DNA of 64,000 bases. Source: Christensenella sp. (GTDB taxonomy: Bacteria > Bacillota > Clostridia > Christensenellales > UBA3700). This document shows positions 8,709 through 17,234 of this stretch, in pieces. Within the stretch, counting starts at the first letter, position 1. Every line of letters starts with the position of its first letter. The translations under genes and the position numbers were made by a program. The stretch is taken from assembly GCA_022784465.1 (NCBI GenBank), contig JALFUR010000004.1:203804-267803 (forward strand), given 5' to 3'. The notes below the pieces were generated by a model that was not told where the DNA came from, did not search any database, and saw nothing but the letters and a program-made list of their open reading frames with translations.

Positions 8709-9805
8709 AAATATATAATAAGAGGCTATTTATTTTTGCTGTTTTGTTATCATTGATTGGACTTTTAATGATATATTCAGCTTCTTATTATTCAGCAAAA
8801 ATATATTACAATGATTCATTTTTCTTTCTGAAAAAACAAGCTATTTCTTTATTGTCCGCCATAATATGCTTTTTTATTTCAAAAAACATCCAATTAGAAT
8901 TTTGGCGAAAAAATGCGATTGTCTTATATGTAATTTCCATTATTTTGCTAGTAATGGTGTTTATTCCTAAAATTGGAGTGGAAAATTATGGGGCAAGAAG
9001 ATGGATTAATCTATTTGGAATATCTTTTCAACCATCTGAACTTGCTAAATACGCTCTTGTACTTATGATATCTTCATTAATTCATAAAATAGATAATCCA
9101 GGAAAAAGATTTGTTTTAATTGCTTTAGTCTCTTTAATCGTTGTCGTATTAATTTTGTTAGAGCCGAACATGTCAATTGCAATTACAATTTCATTTGTTG
9201 TGTTAATAATGATTATTTTTGGTGGATTAAAGCTTAAATATTTACTTTTATTGCTAATACCTGTAATTGCATTTGGAGTAGTTTTAGTTCTGATGGAGCC
9301 ATATAGATTAGCGAGATTAAGTGCATTTATAGATCCATGGAAAAGTCCACAAAATGAAGGGTATCAATTAATTCAATCTTTTTACGCTTTAGCCGGGGGA
9401 GGATTATTTGGCGTTGGATTATTTAATTCAAGACAAAAATACTTATTTTTACCTTTTGCAGAAAGCGATTTTATTTTCTCAATTATTTGTGAAGAGTTTG
9501 GCTTTGTTGGAGGATTAATTATTATTGCATTGTTTATAGCAGTATTTATTGAAGGCTTATTAATTGCAAAACAAGCTTCTACAAAGTTTGAAGCTTTTTT
9601 GTCTATAGGAATAATTTCAGTAATTATAGTTCAAGCACTATTAAATGTTGCTGTTGTTACAGGTTCTATTCCTCCAACAGGTTTACCACTACCTTTTGTT
9701 AGTTATGGGGGAACTAGTATTTGCGTAATATATTTTTTCATTGGAATGCTTGATGTTATTAAGAAAAATTCACTACAGAACAAATGCTTGAATAAGATAT
9801 ATTAG
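8702..9805 (+). CDS. ftsW: SEDS peptidoglycan polymerase FtsW
   Basis: SEDS-family glycosyltransferase that polymerises lipid II at the division septum with its cognate class B PBP. The 367-residue product has about ten membrane segments, beginning with LLSLIGLLMIYSAS, and the family motifs GARRWI, FQPSELAK, a large loop with GEGYQ-like NEGYQLIQ, and the C-terminal PFVSYGGTS. RodA and SpoVE are close relatives; the location between murD and murA supports FtsW (or SpoVE). The start is TTG at 8702 or 8705, overlapping murD, with no strong ribosome site, consistent with coupled translation. Confidence 0.92.
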   Translation: MLKIYNKRLFIFAVLLSLIGLLMIYSASYYSAKIYYNDSFFFLKKQAISLLSAIICFFISKNIQLEFWRKNAIVLYVISIILLVMVFIPKIGVENYGARRWINLFGISFQPSELAKYALVLMISSLIHKIDNPGKRFVLIALVSLIVVVLILLEPNMSIAITISFVVLIMIIFGGLKLKYLLLLLIPVIAFGVVLVLMEPYRLARLSAFIDPWKSPQNEGYQLIQSFYALAGGGLFGVGLFNSRQKYLFLPFAESDFIFSIICEEFGFVGGLIIIALFIAVFIEGLLIAKQASTKFEAFLSIGIISVIIVQALLNVAVVTGSIPPTGLPLPFVSYGGTSICVIYFFIGMLDVIKKNSLQNKCLNKIY

Positions 9806-9811
9806 GTGCTT

Positions 9812-11071
9812 ATGAGTATATATGAGATAGTGGGAGGCAACCCAATTGAAGGGAGTTTAAATATTCAAGGGTCTAAAAACTCTGTATTGCCAATTTTGGC
9901 GGCAAGTATTTTGTCTGATGAAAAATCAACCATAAAAAATTATCCTCATATTTTGGATGTAGAAAATATGATAGATATTTTAACTGCATTAGGATGCAAG
10001 ATTAAAAAAGATGATGAAAGTATAGAAATAGATCCATCAAATATTAAAGAATATGAAATCAATTCGCTTCTTGCTTCAAAATTGAGATCTTCAATTTTTT
10101 TATTAGGGCCAATGCTTTCGAAAATTAAAATTGCCAAAATTGCATATCCAGGTGGATGCGACATAGGACTTAGACCAATAGATATTCATATTCAAGGTCT
10201 TATGGATTTAAATATAGATGTTGTTGAAGAATCAGGTTCTATTATTTGTAGTTCGAAAAATGCTAAAGCAGGGGATGTTACATTAGATATTTCTTCAGTT
10301 GGTGCAACGGAAAACATTATGATGGCAAGCGTATTTTTAAAAGGTGAAACAGTTATAAGAAATGCCGCAAAGGAGCCTGAGATTGTTGATTTGCAAAATT
10401 TTTTAAATAAGATGGGAGCAAAAATATCTGGAGCAGGAAGTGGAATAATTAGAATTGAAGGAGTAGATAAGCTAAAAGGGGTTGAATATGAACCCATTCC
10501 GGATAGAATAGTTTTAGGTACATACATGATAGCAACAGCTATGACAAGAGGTAGATTAGAGGTGTCAAATTACTGCCTTGAACATGTCCAATCACTGGTG
10601 TCTAAACTCCGAAAATCTTCTTGCCAGGTATATGTCAAAAATGGTAAAATGCAAATAAGGTGTATAGGCAGGCCGAAAAGTATAGATAAAATCGAAACAA
10701 TGTTTTATCCGGGCTTCCCAACAGACCTTCAAGCACAAATCTTATCTTTACAATGTATATCCAAAGGATATAGTGTTATTGTTGAAAACATTTTTGAATC
10801 AAGATATAAGTATGTATCTGAGTTATCTAAAATGGGAGCAAACATAACAGTTAAAGATAGAGTGGCTTTTGTTAAAGGAGTTGAAAAATTACACCAAGCT
10901 AATCTTAGCGCTACAGACCTTCGTGGAGGAGCGGCTTTAGTTTTAGCGGCACTAGTTGCAGAAGGAAAAACAACGATAAAAAATATCTTTCATATTGATA
11001 GGGGATATGAAGATATGGCGAAAACATTAAGTAGTTTAGGAATAAACATTTACAGGATTGAAAATGAATAA
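9812..11071 (+). CDS. murA: UDP-N-acetylglucosamine 1-carboxyvinyltransferase
   Basis: Transfers enolpyruvate from PEP to UDP-GlcNAc, the first committed step of peptidoglycan synthesis and the fosfomycin target. The 419-residue product opens with the substrate-binding GSKNSVLPILAA, carries the catalytic cysteine in GGCDIGLRPID (a cysteine here implies fosfomycin sensitivity at the target level) and the late DLRGGAAL motif. Start ATG 9812 lies six bases after the ftsW stop; a GTG at 9806 is also in frame. In many clostridial clusters murG precedes this gene; here it does not. Confidence 0.95.
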   Translation: MSIYEIVGGNPIEGSLNIQGSKNSVLPILAASILSDEKSTIKNYPHILDVENMIDILTALGCKIKKDDESIEIDPSNIKEYEINSLLASKLRSSIFLLGPMLSKIKIAKIAYPGGCDIGLRPIDIHIQGLMDLNIDVVEESGSIICSSKNAKAGDVTLDISSVGATENIMMASVFLKGETVIRNAAKEPEIVDLQNFLNKMGAKISGAGSGIIRIEGVDKLKGVEYEPIPDRIVLGTYMIATAMTRGRLEVSNYCLEHVQSLVSKLRKSSCQVYVKNGKMQIRCIGRPKSIDKIETMFYPGFPTDLQAQILSLQCISKGYSVIVENIFESRYKYVSELSKMGANITVKDRVAFVKGVEKLHQANLSATDLRGGAALVLAALVAEGKTTIKNIFHIDRGYEDMAKTLSSLGINIYRIENE

Positions 11072-11816
11072 AAAACTTGTGATTCTTTTATCGTGTTTAG
11101 CTGTAATAGTTGTTATTGTAATTTGTATGAGCATTGCTTTTACAATTGATGAGGTAAATGTCAAAACAACTAATGGCTTAACAATTGATGAAGAAGTAAT
11201 AAATGACATAATATTAGATAGCGGAATAGTTGCACACTCAAGCATTTTTGGATTAGAAGAGAGCACTGCTATTTCTAATATAGAAAAAATGCATCCTGAA
11301 TTGAAAGTTATTTCTATTGAAAGAAAGTTCCCAAACGATGTTTATATAAATATATCCAAACGAATACCCATTTTATTTGTTGCCATTTCTGATGGCTCAT
11401 TTGCATTGTTAGATAGGGAACTAAAAGTTGTAGAGATTGTAAGCGAAGTTGAAGGAGCATATATAACTCCAATAACTGGCATATCAGTTAATCAAATACA
11501 AAAAGGTAGTTTTGTAGAATTTGAATGGTTAAAACCAATTATTTCTTCTGCAGAAGATTTATCTTTTGTTAATGAAAGATTTTCTACTTTAATTACAAAA
11601 ATTGAAAGAGTAACGTATGAAGACTTGGAAAATCAAACACTTTTAACAACTAATACTGGAGTTGTATTTGTAATAGACGACAATTTAGGAACTGATGCAT
11701 TTAATAGTTTCTATACTTATTACATAAATGAAAAGAATGTAACTAATCAAGATCATGGCTATATCTATTATGATCCTGAAGAAAAAAGTTTAAAACATAA
11801 AGACTCTTTAATATAA
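11064..11816 (+). CDS. Cell division protein FtsQ/DivIB
   Basis: Bitopic divisome protein linking FtsW/PBP with other late division proteins. The 250-residue product has a short basic cytoplasmic start (MNKKLV), one membrane segment (about 5-27) and an exterior region beginning with a POTRA-like stretch, in which ERKFPNDVYINISKR is the characteristic strand before IPILFV. Sequence similarity in this family is weak, so position after murA and before ftsA is a large part of the evidence. ATG 11064 overlaps the murA stop by eight bases; a TTG at 11058 is less likely. Confidence 0.85.
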   Translation: MNKKLVILLSCLAVIVVIVICMSIAFTIDEVNVKTTNGLTIDEEVINDIILDSGIVAHSSIFGLEESTAISNIEKMHPELKVISIERKFPNDVYINISKRIPILFVAISDGSFALLDRELKVVEIVSEVEGAYITPITGISVNQIQKGSFVEFEWLKPIISSAEDLSFVNERFSTLITKIERVTYEDLENQTLLTTNTGVVFVIDDNLGTDAFNSFYTYYINEKNVTNQDHGYIYYDPEEKSLKHKDSLI

Positions 11817-11850
11817 TATATATAATATTTAAAAATTTTTAATATTTTTA

Positions 11851-11879
11851 TTGACTTTTATTATAATAATTATTAATAT
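11851..11879 (+). promoter_or_regulatory. Promoter of ftsA, probably giving a leaderless mRNA
   Basis: TTGACT (11851-11856), a 17-base spacer and TAATAT (11874-11879). Transcription would start about seven bases after the -10 element, that is at the A of the ftsA ATG (11886). No ribosome site precedes that ATG. Confidence 0.5.
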
Positions 11880-11885
11880 TTAAGT

Positions 11886-13025
11886 ATGGGTAAAGATGTT
11901 GCAGTTTTGGATATTGGCTCCAGTAAACTAGTTTTTGCTGTAGGCCGAAAATCTTATACAGGTAGTTATACTGTAGATTCTTTCTCTTGTAATGCGTATA
12001 TAGGATATTATGAATCTAATTTTTGTGATATTTCAACATTAGAGGATGATGTTATTACCACAATAAAACAAGCAAATTGTTTGAAGATGCCAAAATGTCT
12101 TTATGTAGGTGTTCCAGCAGAGTTTTCTAAAATTGAAACCAATATTTCCCAAATGATCTTTAACAGAGAACGATTAATAACATCGTCAATCGTGAATGAA
12201 ATGCACAGTAGAGGCGATGTTTATTCATTTGACCCAAAATATTCAGTCTTTTCTTCATCAGCAATGTTTTATGAGCTAGATGGTGGAAAAAGAGTATTTA
12301 ATCCTGTAGGAGAGAGGGCATCTCAAATAAAAGCTTATATATCTTACATGTTTGTAGATAAAGAGTTTGTTAAAATGTTTGATTCTATTGCTCAAAATGC
12401 AGGGTTTAAAGAGGTTAAATATGTTTCTTCTGCATGGGCAACTGCAAATAGATTTATTGATATAAATGCAAGAAATCTTGGAGCAATCTCATTAGATGTC
12501 GGATTTGGTACTACATCACTTTCTTTGATAAAAGGTGATGGAATTGCATGTTTAGAATCTGCGCCATATGGAGTTGCAAGTATATTTGATAAACTATCAA
12601 AGCAATTGAATGTGGATTTTTATGAAGCACTAACGTTAAAGAATTCATTAAATTTGAATTATGTGAATTCGGATGGTGCGATTTATTCGTTATTTGTTAA
12701 AAATCAAATTAGATCTTATAAGTCTATAGATATCAACAATTCTGTAAAAACAAGATTGGATGAAATTGTCGATTTTATCAATGAAACAATAGAATCAAAT
12801 CCTGGCATAGTAAGTAACACTACACCTGTATATCTAACAGGAGGCGGTGTGACAGAAATAAAAGGAGCGGTACTATATCTAGAACATAAATTAAAAAGAC
12901 GTATCAGGGTAGTAGTAGTTGAAGTTCCTAAATATAATAAGCCATATTTTACATCAATGTTTTCTTTAATTGATGTTGCATATGAAATAAATGAAAATAA
13001 TAGTTTTTGGAAAAAGTTATTTTAA
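11886..13025 (+). CDS. ftsA: Cell division protein FtsA-like
   Basis: Actin-like ATPase that tethers FtsZ polymers to the membrane. The 379-residue product starts with the phosphate-1 loop VLDIGSSKL, has a second phosphate loop SLDVGFGTTSL and the adenosine motif YLTGGGVTEIKGA. The last residues NNSFWKKLF form a short amphipathic helix like the FtsA membrane-targeting tail. It is somewhat shorter and more divergent than FtsA of model organisms, but its place directly before ftsZ supports the call. The start codon has no Shine-Dalgarno and sits at the predicted transcription start. Confidence 0.85.
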   Translation: MGKDVAVLDIGSSKLVFAVGRKSYTGSYTVDSFSCNAYIGYYESNFCDISTLEDDVITTIKQANCLKMPKCLYVGVPAEFSKIETNISQMIFNRERLITSSIVNEMHSRGDVYSFDPKYSVFSSSAMFYELDGGKRVFNPVGERASQIKAYISYMFVDKEFVKMFDSIAQNAGFKEVKYVSSAWATANRFIDINARNLGAISLDVGFGTTSLSLIKGDGIACLESAPYGVASIFDKLSKQLNVDFYEALTLKNSLNLNYVNSDGAIYSLFVKNQIRSYKSIDINNSVKTRLDEIVDFINETIESNPGIVSNTTPVYLTGGGVTEIKGAVLYLEHKLKRRIRVVVVEVPKYNKPYFTSMFSLIDVAYEINENNSFWKKLF

Positions 13026-13039
13026 AGTGGAGGGTATGT

Positions 13040-14314
13040 ATGGAAAACTTTAAACAAGCAAAGATTTTAGTAATGGGCGTTGGTGGCGGCGGATGTAACG
13101 CTATTAACGGCATGATTGAAGCAGGTGTTAAGAGTGCAGAATTTATTGCGGTTAACACTGATGAACAAGCATTAAATATGTCAAAAGCAGACGTAAAAAT
13201 TGCTATTGGTAAAACAACAACTAAGGGTCTTGGAGCTGGAGCTCGCCCAGATGTTGGAAGAAGTGCAGCTGAAGAATCAAGAGATGAAATAAGAAAATAT
13301 CTTGAGGACGTTGATATGTTATTTATCACAGCTGGTATGGGAGGCGGAACTGGTACAGGTGCTGCTCCTGTTATTGCACAAATTGCAAGAGAAAAAAATA
13401 TTCTTACTATCGGTGTTGTAACAAAGCCTTTTGGATTTGAAGCAAAGGTTAGATTACATAACGCTGAAGAGGGAATTAGAAATTTAAAAGAAAATGTTGA
13501 CTCTTTAATAGTTATTCCAAATGATAATCTATTAAAAGTTTTAGGAAATGATGTAAGCTTTTTGGAAGCTTTCAAACATGCAGATTCAGTATTAAGAGAC
13601 GCGATTAGAGGTTTAGCAGATTTGATTGCTACTCCAGTACTACTTAATTTGGATTTTGCTGATGTTAAAACAATTATGCAAGGGAAAGGAAGAGCACACA
13701 TCTCTGTTGGATGTGCTGAAGGAAAAGATAAAATATCTGTTGCTGTTAAACAAGCAATATGCTCACAATTATGCGATTCTAATATTGCAGGTGCTACAGG
13801 CGTATTGTTATCTATCGTTGGAGGCCCAGCTTCACTTGGATTAAAAGATGTATCTGACGCTGCAAATTTAGTTAGAGGATGTATTTCTCCAGAAGCTAAC
13901 TTGATCTTTGGTGCTGGCCTTGAAGAGAATTTTGGAGACAAAGTTCAAGTATTAATTGTTGCTACTGGTTTTGAAGAAAATAAGTCAGCAAGTCCATTTA
14001 GAAGTGTTAAAGATGGATGTGTTATGAGTAATGAAGAATTTATAAAGAGATTAGGATTGAATAACAATGTTTCAGACAATAAACAATCTCAACAAAATGG
14101 ATATTCTGCTTCGCCAAATCAAGCATATAATCCACAAAATATGTATAATCCAAATCCTTATCAAGCTAAAAGTTATGATCAAGTTTATGGTAGCCAAGCT
14201 GCTCAACCAGCACAACCTGTTCAACCTGTTCAACCTGTTCAACCTACACAACCACAACAAGAGAACAGAAGATTTGCTCCTTGGCAAAGGATTATGAATA
14301 ATAGAGACATTTAA
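13040..14314 (+). CDS. ftsZ: Cell division protein FtsZ
   Basis: Tubulin-like GTPase that forms the cytokinetic ring. The 424-residue product has the N-terminal GVGGGGCNAIN loop, the tubulin signature GGGTGTG (101-107), the T7 loop segment NLDFADVKTIM and a 100-residue disordered linker rich in Asn, Gln and Pro. The extreme C-terminus, FAPWQRIMNNRDI, stands where the conserved FtsA/EzrA-binding peptide normally is, but differs from the usual PxFLRxR pattern. ATG 13040 follows GGAGGG and yields the standard N-terminus; an upstream in-frame start at 13007 overlaps ftsA and is rejected. Confidence 0.97.
   Translation: MENFKQAKILVMGVGGGGCNAINGMIEAGVKSAEFIAVNTDEQALNMSKADVKIAIGKTTTKGLGAGARPDVGRSAAEESRDEIRKYLEDVDMLFITAGMGGGTGTGAAPVIAQIAREKNILTIGVVTKPFGFEAKVRLHNAEEGIRNLKENVDSLIVIPNDNLLKVLGNDVSFLEAFKHADSVLRDAIRGLADLIATPVLLNLDFADVKTIMQGKGRAHISVGCAEGKDKISVAVKQAICSQLCDSNIAGATGVLLSIVGGPASLGLKDVSDAANLVRGCISPEANLIFGAGLEENFGDKVQVLIVATGFEENKSASPFRSVKDGCVMSNEEFIKRLGLNNNVSDNKQSQQNGYSASPNQAYNPQNMYNPNPYQAKSYDQVYGSQAAQPAQPVQPVQPVQPTQPQQENRRFAPWQRIMNNRDI
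14204..14248 (+). repeat. Nine-base tandem repeat in the ftsZ linker
   Basis: Five units of the form CAACCNNNN encode QPA-QPV-QPV-QPV-QPT. The three central units (14213-14239) are identical CAACCTGTT copies, so the array may vary in copy number by slippage; it changes the length of the disordered FtsZ linker in three-residue steps. Confidence 0.9.
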
Positions 14315-14356
14315 TTAATTTAGATATATATTTTTATACAACATATATACCCAAAA

Positions 14357-14398
14357 GAGAGGTGGCTTAGTTTCGTACGGAGTTGCCTCTTTTTTTTT
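14357..14398 (+). terminator. Rho-independent terminator after ftsZ
   Basis: A stem with wobble pairs (AGAGGTGGC with GTTGCCTCT) is followed by a run of nine T. It ends the dcw transcript before the sporulation locus. Confidence 0.8.
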
Positions 14399-14423
14399 GC
14401 TTTCATATTATTATTCAATTTTT

Positions 14424-14430
14424 TTCGACT
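14424..14430 (+). promoter_or_regulatory. Possible Spo0A box upstream of spoIIGA
   Basis: TTCGACT matches six of seven bases of the inverted 0A box TTCGACA. It lies 24 bases before the spoIIGA start, with a TAAAAT -10-like hexamer at 14443-14448. In Bacillus the spoIIG operon is activated by Spo0A-P, so a box here is expected, but a 7-base match in AT-rich DNA is weak evidence. Confidence 0.3.
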
Positions 14431-14454
14431 ATCTATATTTTGTAAAATCAAATT

Positions 14455-15222
14455 ATGGAACTTTACATAGAATTTTATATTATAAATAATTTTATTTTGA
14501 ATTTTTTTATTAATCTATTTTGCGTCAAAATAAATAAAGAAAATCTAGTAAAAATTCGCATATTTTTAACAACATTATTTGAGGTTATTATTAGCATTTT
14601 ATTCTTGTATTTTGATTTAGATAAGTTGTACATAAAAATTGCATTGTTATTAATTATCCCAATTATTCTTTGTAAGATAAATAGTGTTAAGCAATATATA
14701 AAACTTGTTTTTGTATTATTAGCTGTAACGGGTTTTATTGGTGGTTGTATTTATGCCATTTTAATAATGAAAAATGTGGATTTATACAAAATTAGTTTTT
14801 CATACAAAGTTACAGTTATCTACATAATTTTTATTGCTTTTTATTTTCTTTTAAAAAACATAATTTACAAATTTGATCAAATAAAAAGAAATATAATTTT
14901 TCTTGAAAATCTTGAATTAATCGTAAAAGATAAACATCTAAAAGTAAAAGGATATTATGATTCAGGAAATGTTTTATATAAAGATTTTAAGCCAGTTTGC
15001 ATAATTAGTAAAAAAGTGTATATTTGGTTATTAAAAAACAATTGCATTAATAAAATAGATTATGTAAACCCATTGACTGTAAATTCTCAATCAAGTTTGA
15101 AAGTTATAAATCTAGATGAAATGTTTTTTACTAAAGATAAAAAATCTATAAAAAATGTTTTATGTGCGGTATCAGATAATTTAAAAGAATATGATGTCTT
15201 GATACATGCAGATATGAGGTAA
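14455..15222 (+). CDS. spoIIGA: Sporulation sigma-E factor processing peptidase SpoIIGA
   Basis: Membrane-bound aspartic protease that removes the pro-sequence of sigma-E in the mother cell after asymmetric division. The 255-residue product has five hydrophobic segments in its first 140 residues and a cytoplasmic protease-like domain with the active-site motif YYDSGN (D169) followed by KPVCIISKK. Length and two-part architecture are as expected. It lies four bases before sigE, the conserved spoIIG arrangement. There is no clear ribosome site before ATG 14455; a -10-like TAAAAT ends only six bases upstream. Confidence 0.88.
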   Translation: MELYIEFYIINNFILNFFINLFCVKINKENLVKIRIFLTTLFEVIISILFLYFDLDKLYIKIALLLIIPIILCKINSVKQYIKLVFVLLAVTGFIGGCIYAILIMKNVDLYKISFSYKVTVIYIIFIAFYFLLKNIIYKFDQIKRNIIFLENLELIVKDKHLKVKGYYDSGNVLYKDFKPVCIISKKVYIWLLKNNCINKIDYVNPLTVNSQSSLKVINLDEMFFTKDKKSIKNVLCAVSDNLKEYDVLIHADMR

Positions 15223-15225
15223 AAA

Positions 15226-15927
15226 ATGTTCAAAAAACTATTTAATTTACTTAAAAAAATATTTAAAAATCAAACACAAGACGTCTTTTATGTTTGTTGT
15301 GGCGAAGCGCTTCCATCGCCTTTATCTAAAGAAGAAGAATCCATTGCAATTAAAGAGTATAATAATGGCTCTATTCAAGCAAAAAATAAATTAATTGAAC
15401 ACAACTTAAGACTAGTTGTATATATAGCAAAAAAATTTGAAAATACGGGAGTTGATTTAGATGATTTAGTATCAATTGGCACTTTAGGGCTTATAAAAGC
15501 TGTAAATTCTTTCAATTCAGATAAAGATATTAAATTGGCAACATTTGCTTCTAGATGTATTGAAAATGAAATTTTAATGCATTTAAGAAAGATTTCTAAA
15601 ACAAAAAATGATGTCTCGCTAGAAGACCCAATAAATATAGATAGTGAAGGTAATATTTTAATGCTTGAAGATGTTCTTTCCTCTGAAGAAGAAACAATTA
15701 TAGATAAATTGCAAAAAGAGACAGAGGAAAAGATGCTAGAGGAAAGTTTCAAAAAACTTACCTTAAAAGAGCAAGAATTAATAAAACTTCGTTTTGGAGT
15801 TTTTGGTGGAGAAAAGAAAACGCAAAAAGAAATTGCAGATTATTTTGGAATCTCTCAGTCATATATTTCACGTTTAGAAAAGAAAATAATGGATAAACTT
15901 AAATATGAGATGGAAAAATTAATGTGA
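15226..15927 (+). CDS. sigE: Pro-sigma-E, early mother-cell sigma factor
   Basis: RNA polymerase sigma factor of the early mother cell, made as an inactive membrane-associated precursor. The first about 30 residues (MFKKLFNLLKKIFKN and on) form the basic amphipathic pro-sequence cleaved by SpoIIGA. Region 2 contains NLRLVVYIAKKF and DLVSIGTLGLIKAV, and region 4 ends with the helix-turn-helix TQKEIADYFGISQSYISRLEKK. Length (233) is normal. GAGGT precedes ATG 15226, four bases after spoIIGA. Confidence 0.95.
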   Translation: MFKKLFNLLKKIFKNQTQDVFYVCCGEALPSPLSKEEESIAIKEYNNGSIQAKNKLIEHNLRLVVYIAKKFENTGVDLDDLVSIGTLGLIKAVNSFNSDKDIKLATFASRCIENEILMHLRKISKTKNDVSLEDPINIDSEGNILMLEDVLSSEEETIIDKLQKETEEKMLEESFKKLTLKEQELIKLRFGVFGGEKKTQKEIADYFGISQSYISRLEKKIMDKLKYEMEKLM

Positions 15928-15975
15928 ATAATTAAATAAATATTACTCAAACTTAAATTACATAAGAGGTGAATT

Positions 15976-16746
15976 ATGGCAAGAGTAATATTAAATGGCT
16001 ACGATATAGAATCTAGTCAAGTGCTAAATGAAGAAGACTTTTTAAGATTATTTAGAGAATTTAAAAAAGGGGATAAAAACGCAAAAGACAAATTAGTTAT
16101 GGGCAATATAAAACTTGTACTTTCTATTGTCCAAAAATATAAACAACCAAAATGCGATTTAGATGATTTGTTTCATACTGGAATAATTGGACTATTAAAA
16201 GCTTTAGATGGTTTTGATGAGCGATATAATGTTAAGTTTTCAACATACGCAGTTCCCATGATTCAAGGGGAGGTAAGAAGAGTTGTTAAAGATAATGGCG
16301 GAATAAAAATTCCACGAATATTGAGAGATATTTCATATAAAGCAGTGAACTTTAAGAAGAAGTTTATCCAAGATAATTTTAGAGATCCAACAACCTTTGA
16401 GATAGCCTCATCTATTGGTGAAGATGAACACAACGTAATAAGAGCATTTGAGTCTATGAGCGACGTTACATCATTATATGATGAAGTATATTCGAATGGT
16501 GAAGATTCTCTCACTTTAATGGATCAAATAAAAGAAGATAAATATACACTTGAGAGAATGGAAGATGAAATAGATTTGAAAAATGGCATGAAAAGATTGC
16601 CTCAAAAAGAAAGGCAAGTATTATATCTAAGATATTTTTCAGATAAAACACAAGTTGAAATTTCTTCATTAATTGGTATATCTCAGGCTCAAGTCAGCAG
16701 ATTGGAAAATAGCGCATTAAAAAAATTAAGAGATATATTTGCATAA
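15976..16746 (+). CDS. sigG: Late forespore sigma factor sigma-G
   Basis: Sigma factor for late forespore genes. The 256-residue product begins with the sigma-G-type VILNGYDIESSQVL segment, then region 2 (NIKLVLSIVQKY, DDLFHTGIIGLLKALDGFD), region 3 and region 4 with the recognition helix QVEISSLIGISQAQVSRLE. The order sigE-sigG matches Bacillus and Clostridium. It has its own ribosome site (AGAGGTG) and a 48-base gap from sigE that can hold a promoter, as expected from its separate timing, although I did not identify one firmly. Confidence 0.94.
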   Translation: MARVILNGYDIESSQVLNEEDFLRLFREFKKGDKNAKDKLVMGNIKLVLSIVQKYKQPKCDLDDLFHTGIIGLLKALDGFDERYNVKFSTYAVPMIQGEVRRVVKDNGGIKIPRILRDISYKAVNFKKKFIQDNFRDPTTFEIASSIGEDEHNVIRAFESMSDVTSLYDEVYSNGEDSLTLMDQIKEDKYTLERMEDEIDLKNGMKRLPQKERQVLYLRYFSDKTQVEISSLIGISQAQVSRLENSALKKLRDIFA

Positions 16747-16764
16747 TTAGGCATATAAATTAAT

Positions 16765-16995
16765 GTGAATATCAGTTATTGTGAGCTAAGAGAAAAAGAA
16801 GTAATAAATATCTTTGATGGTAAAAAACTCGGAAGAGTCCTAGATTTGAACTTTGATGACAAAGGACAAATTAGGACTTTTTCTGTTCCTGGAGAAAAGA
16901 GTTTTTTTAAGAATTTTTCTCAAGAACCACAAGTTATTCCTTGGTGTAAAATTATTAAAATTGGAATAGATACTATTTTAGTAGATTTATGTTAA
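16765..16995 (+). CDS. YlmC/YmxH-family PRC-barrel sporulation protein
   Basis: Small PRC-barrel protein (76 residues) of the YlmC/YmxH family, which is linked to sporulation by conservation and position; the biochemical role is unknown. The product reads ISYCELREKEVINIFDGKK and GRVLDLNFD at the N-terminus and ends with a hydrophobic IPWCKIIKIGIDTILVDL strand pair. In clostridia it usually follows sigG, as here. The start is GTG 16765, with no good ribosome site; 18 bases separate it from sigG, so it may be translated by readthrough. Confidence 0.85.
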   Translation: MNISYCELREKEVINIFDGKKLGRVLDLNFDDKGQIRTFSVPGEKSFFKNFSQEPQVIPWCKIIKIGIDTILVDLC

Positions 16996-17130
16996 TGTAC
17001 CATTAAAGTAACATGTAAAATAATGGGTATTTTCAAATGGAAAAAGGCGAAATATAATGAATACGAAAAGAAAACTTTACCTTAATTTTATTTTGATTAA
17101 CTGATTTCATGTTTTGGTACTCCTTTTTTA

Positions 17131-17166
17131 GAATAAAGCCACAATTCGTTGTGGCCTATTCTTTTT
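17131..17166 (+). terminator. Rho-independent terminator after ylmC
   Basis: GCCACAA pairs with TTGTGGC, an outer GAATA/TATTC adds to the stem, and a T run follows. It separates the sporulation genes from the next operon. Confidence 0.85.
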
Positions 17167-17172
17167 ATGGTA

Positions 17173-17201
17173 TTGAAAAAATATATTATTGCGTGTATAA
17201 T
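17173..17201 (+). promoter_or_regulatory. Sigma-A promoter of the ESCRT-like operon
   Basis: TTGAAA (17173-17178), a 17-base spacer and TATAAT (17196-17201). The elements fit vegetative sigma-A rather than the sporulation sigma factors encoded just upstream. Transcription should start near 17208, 27 bases before the first gene. Confidence 0.85.
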
Positions 17202-17234
17202 TTATATATAAATATGCGTAATAAAGAGGCGTAA

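Noticed and set aside
12949-13941. Long antisense ORF (330 residues) opposite ftsZ
   Set aside because: It mirrors the ftsZ coding frame, has a proline/serine-rich composition typical of reverse-frame shadows, no ribosome site and no recognisable domain.
14204-14248. Repeat array considered as a CRISPR-like feature
   Set aside because: Nine-base in-frame repeats without spacers inside ftsZ; no cas genes in the window.
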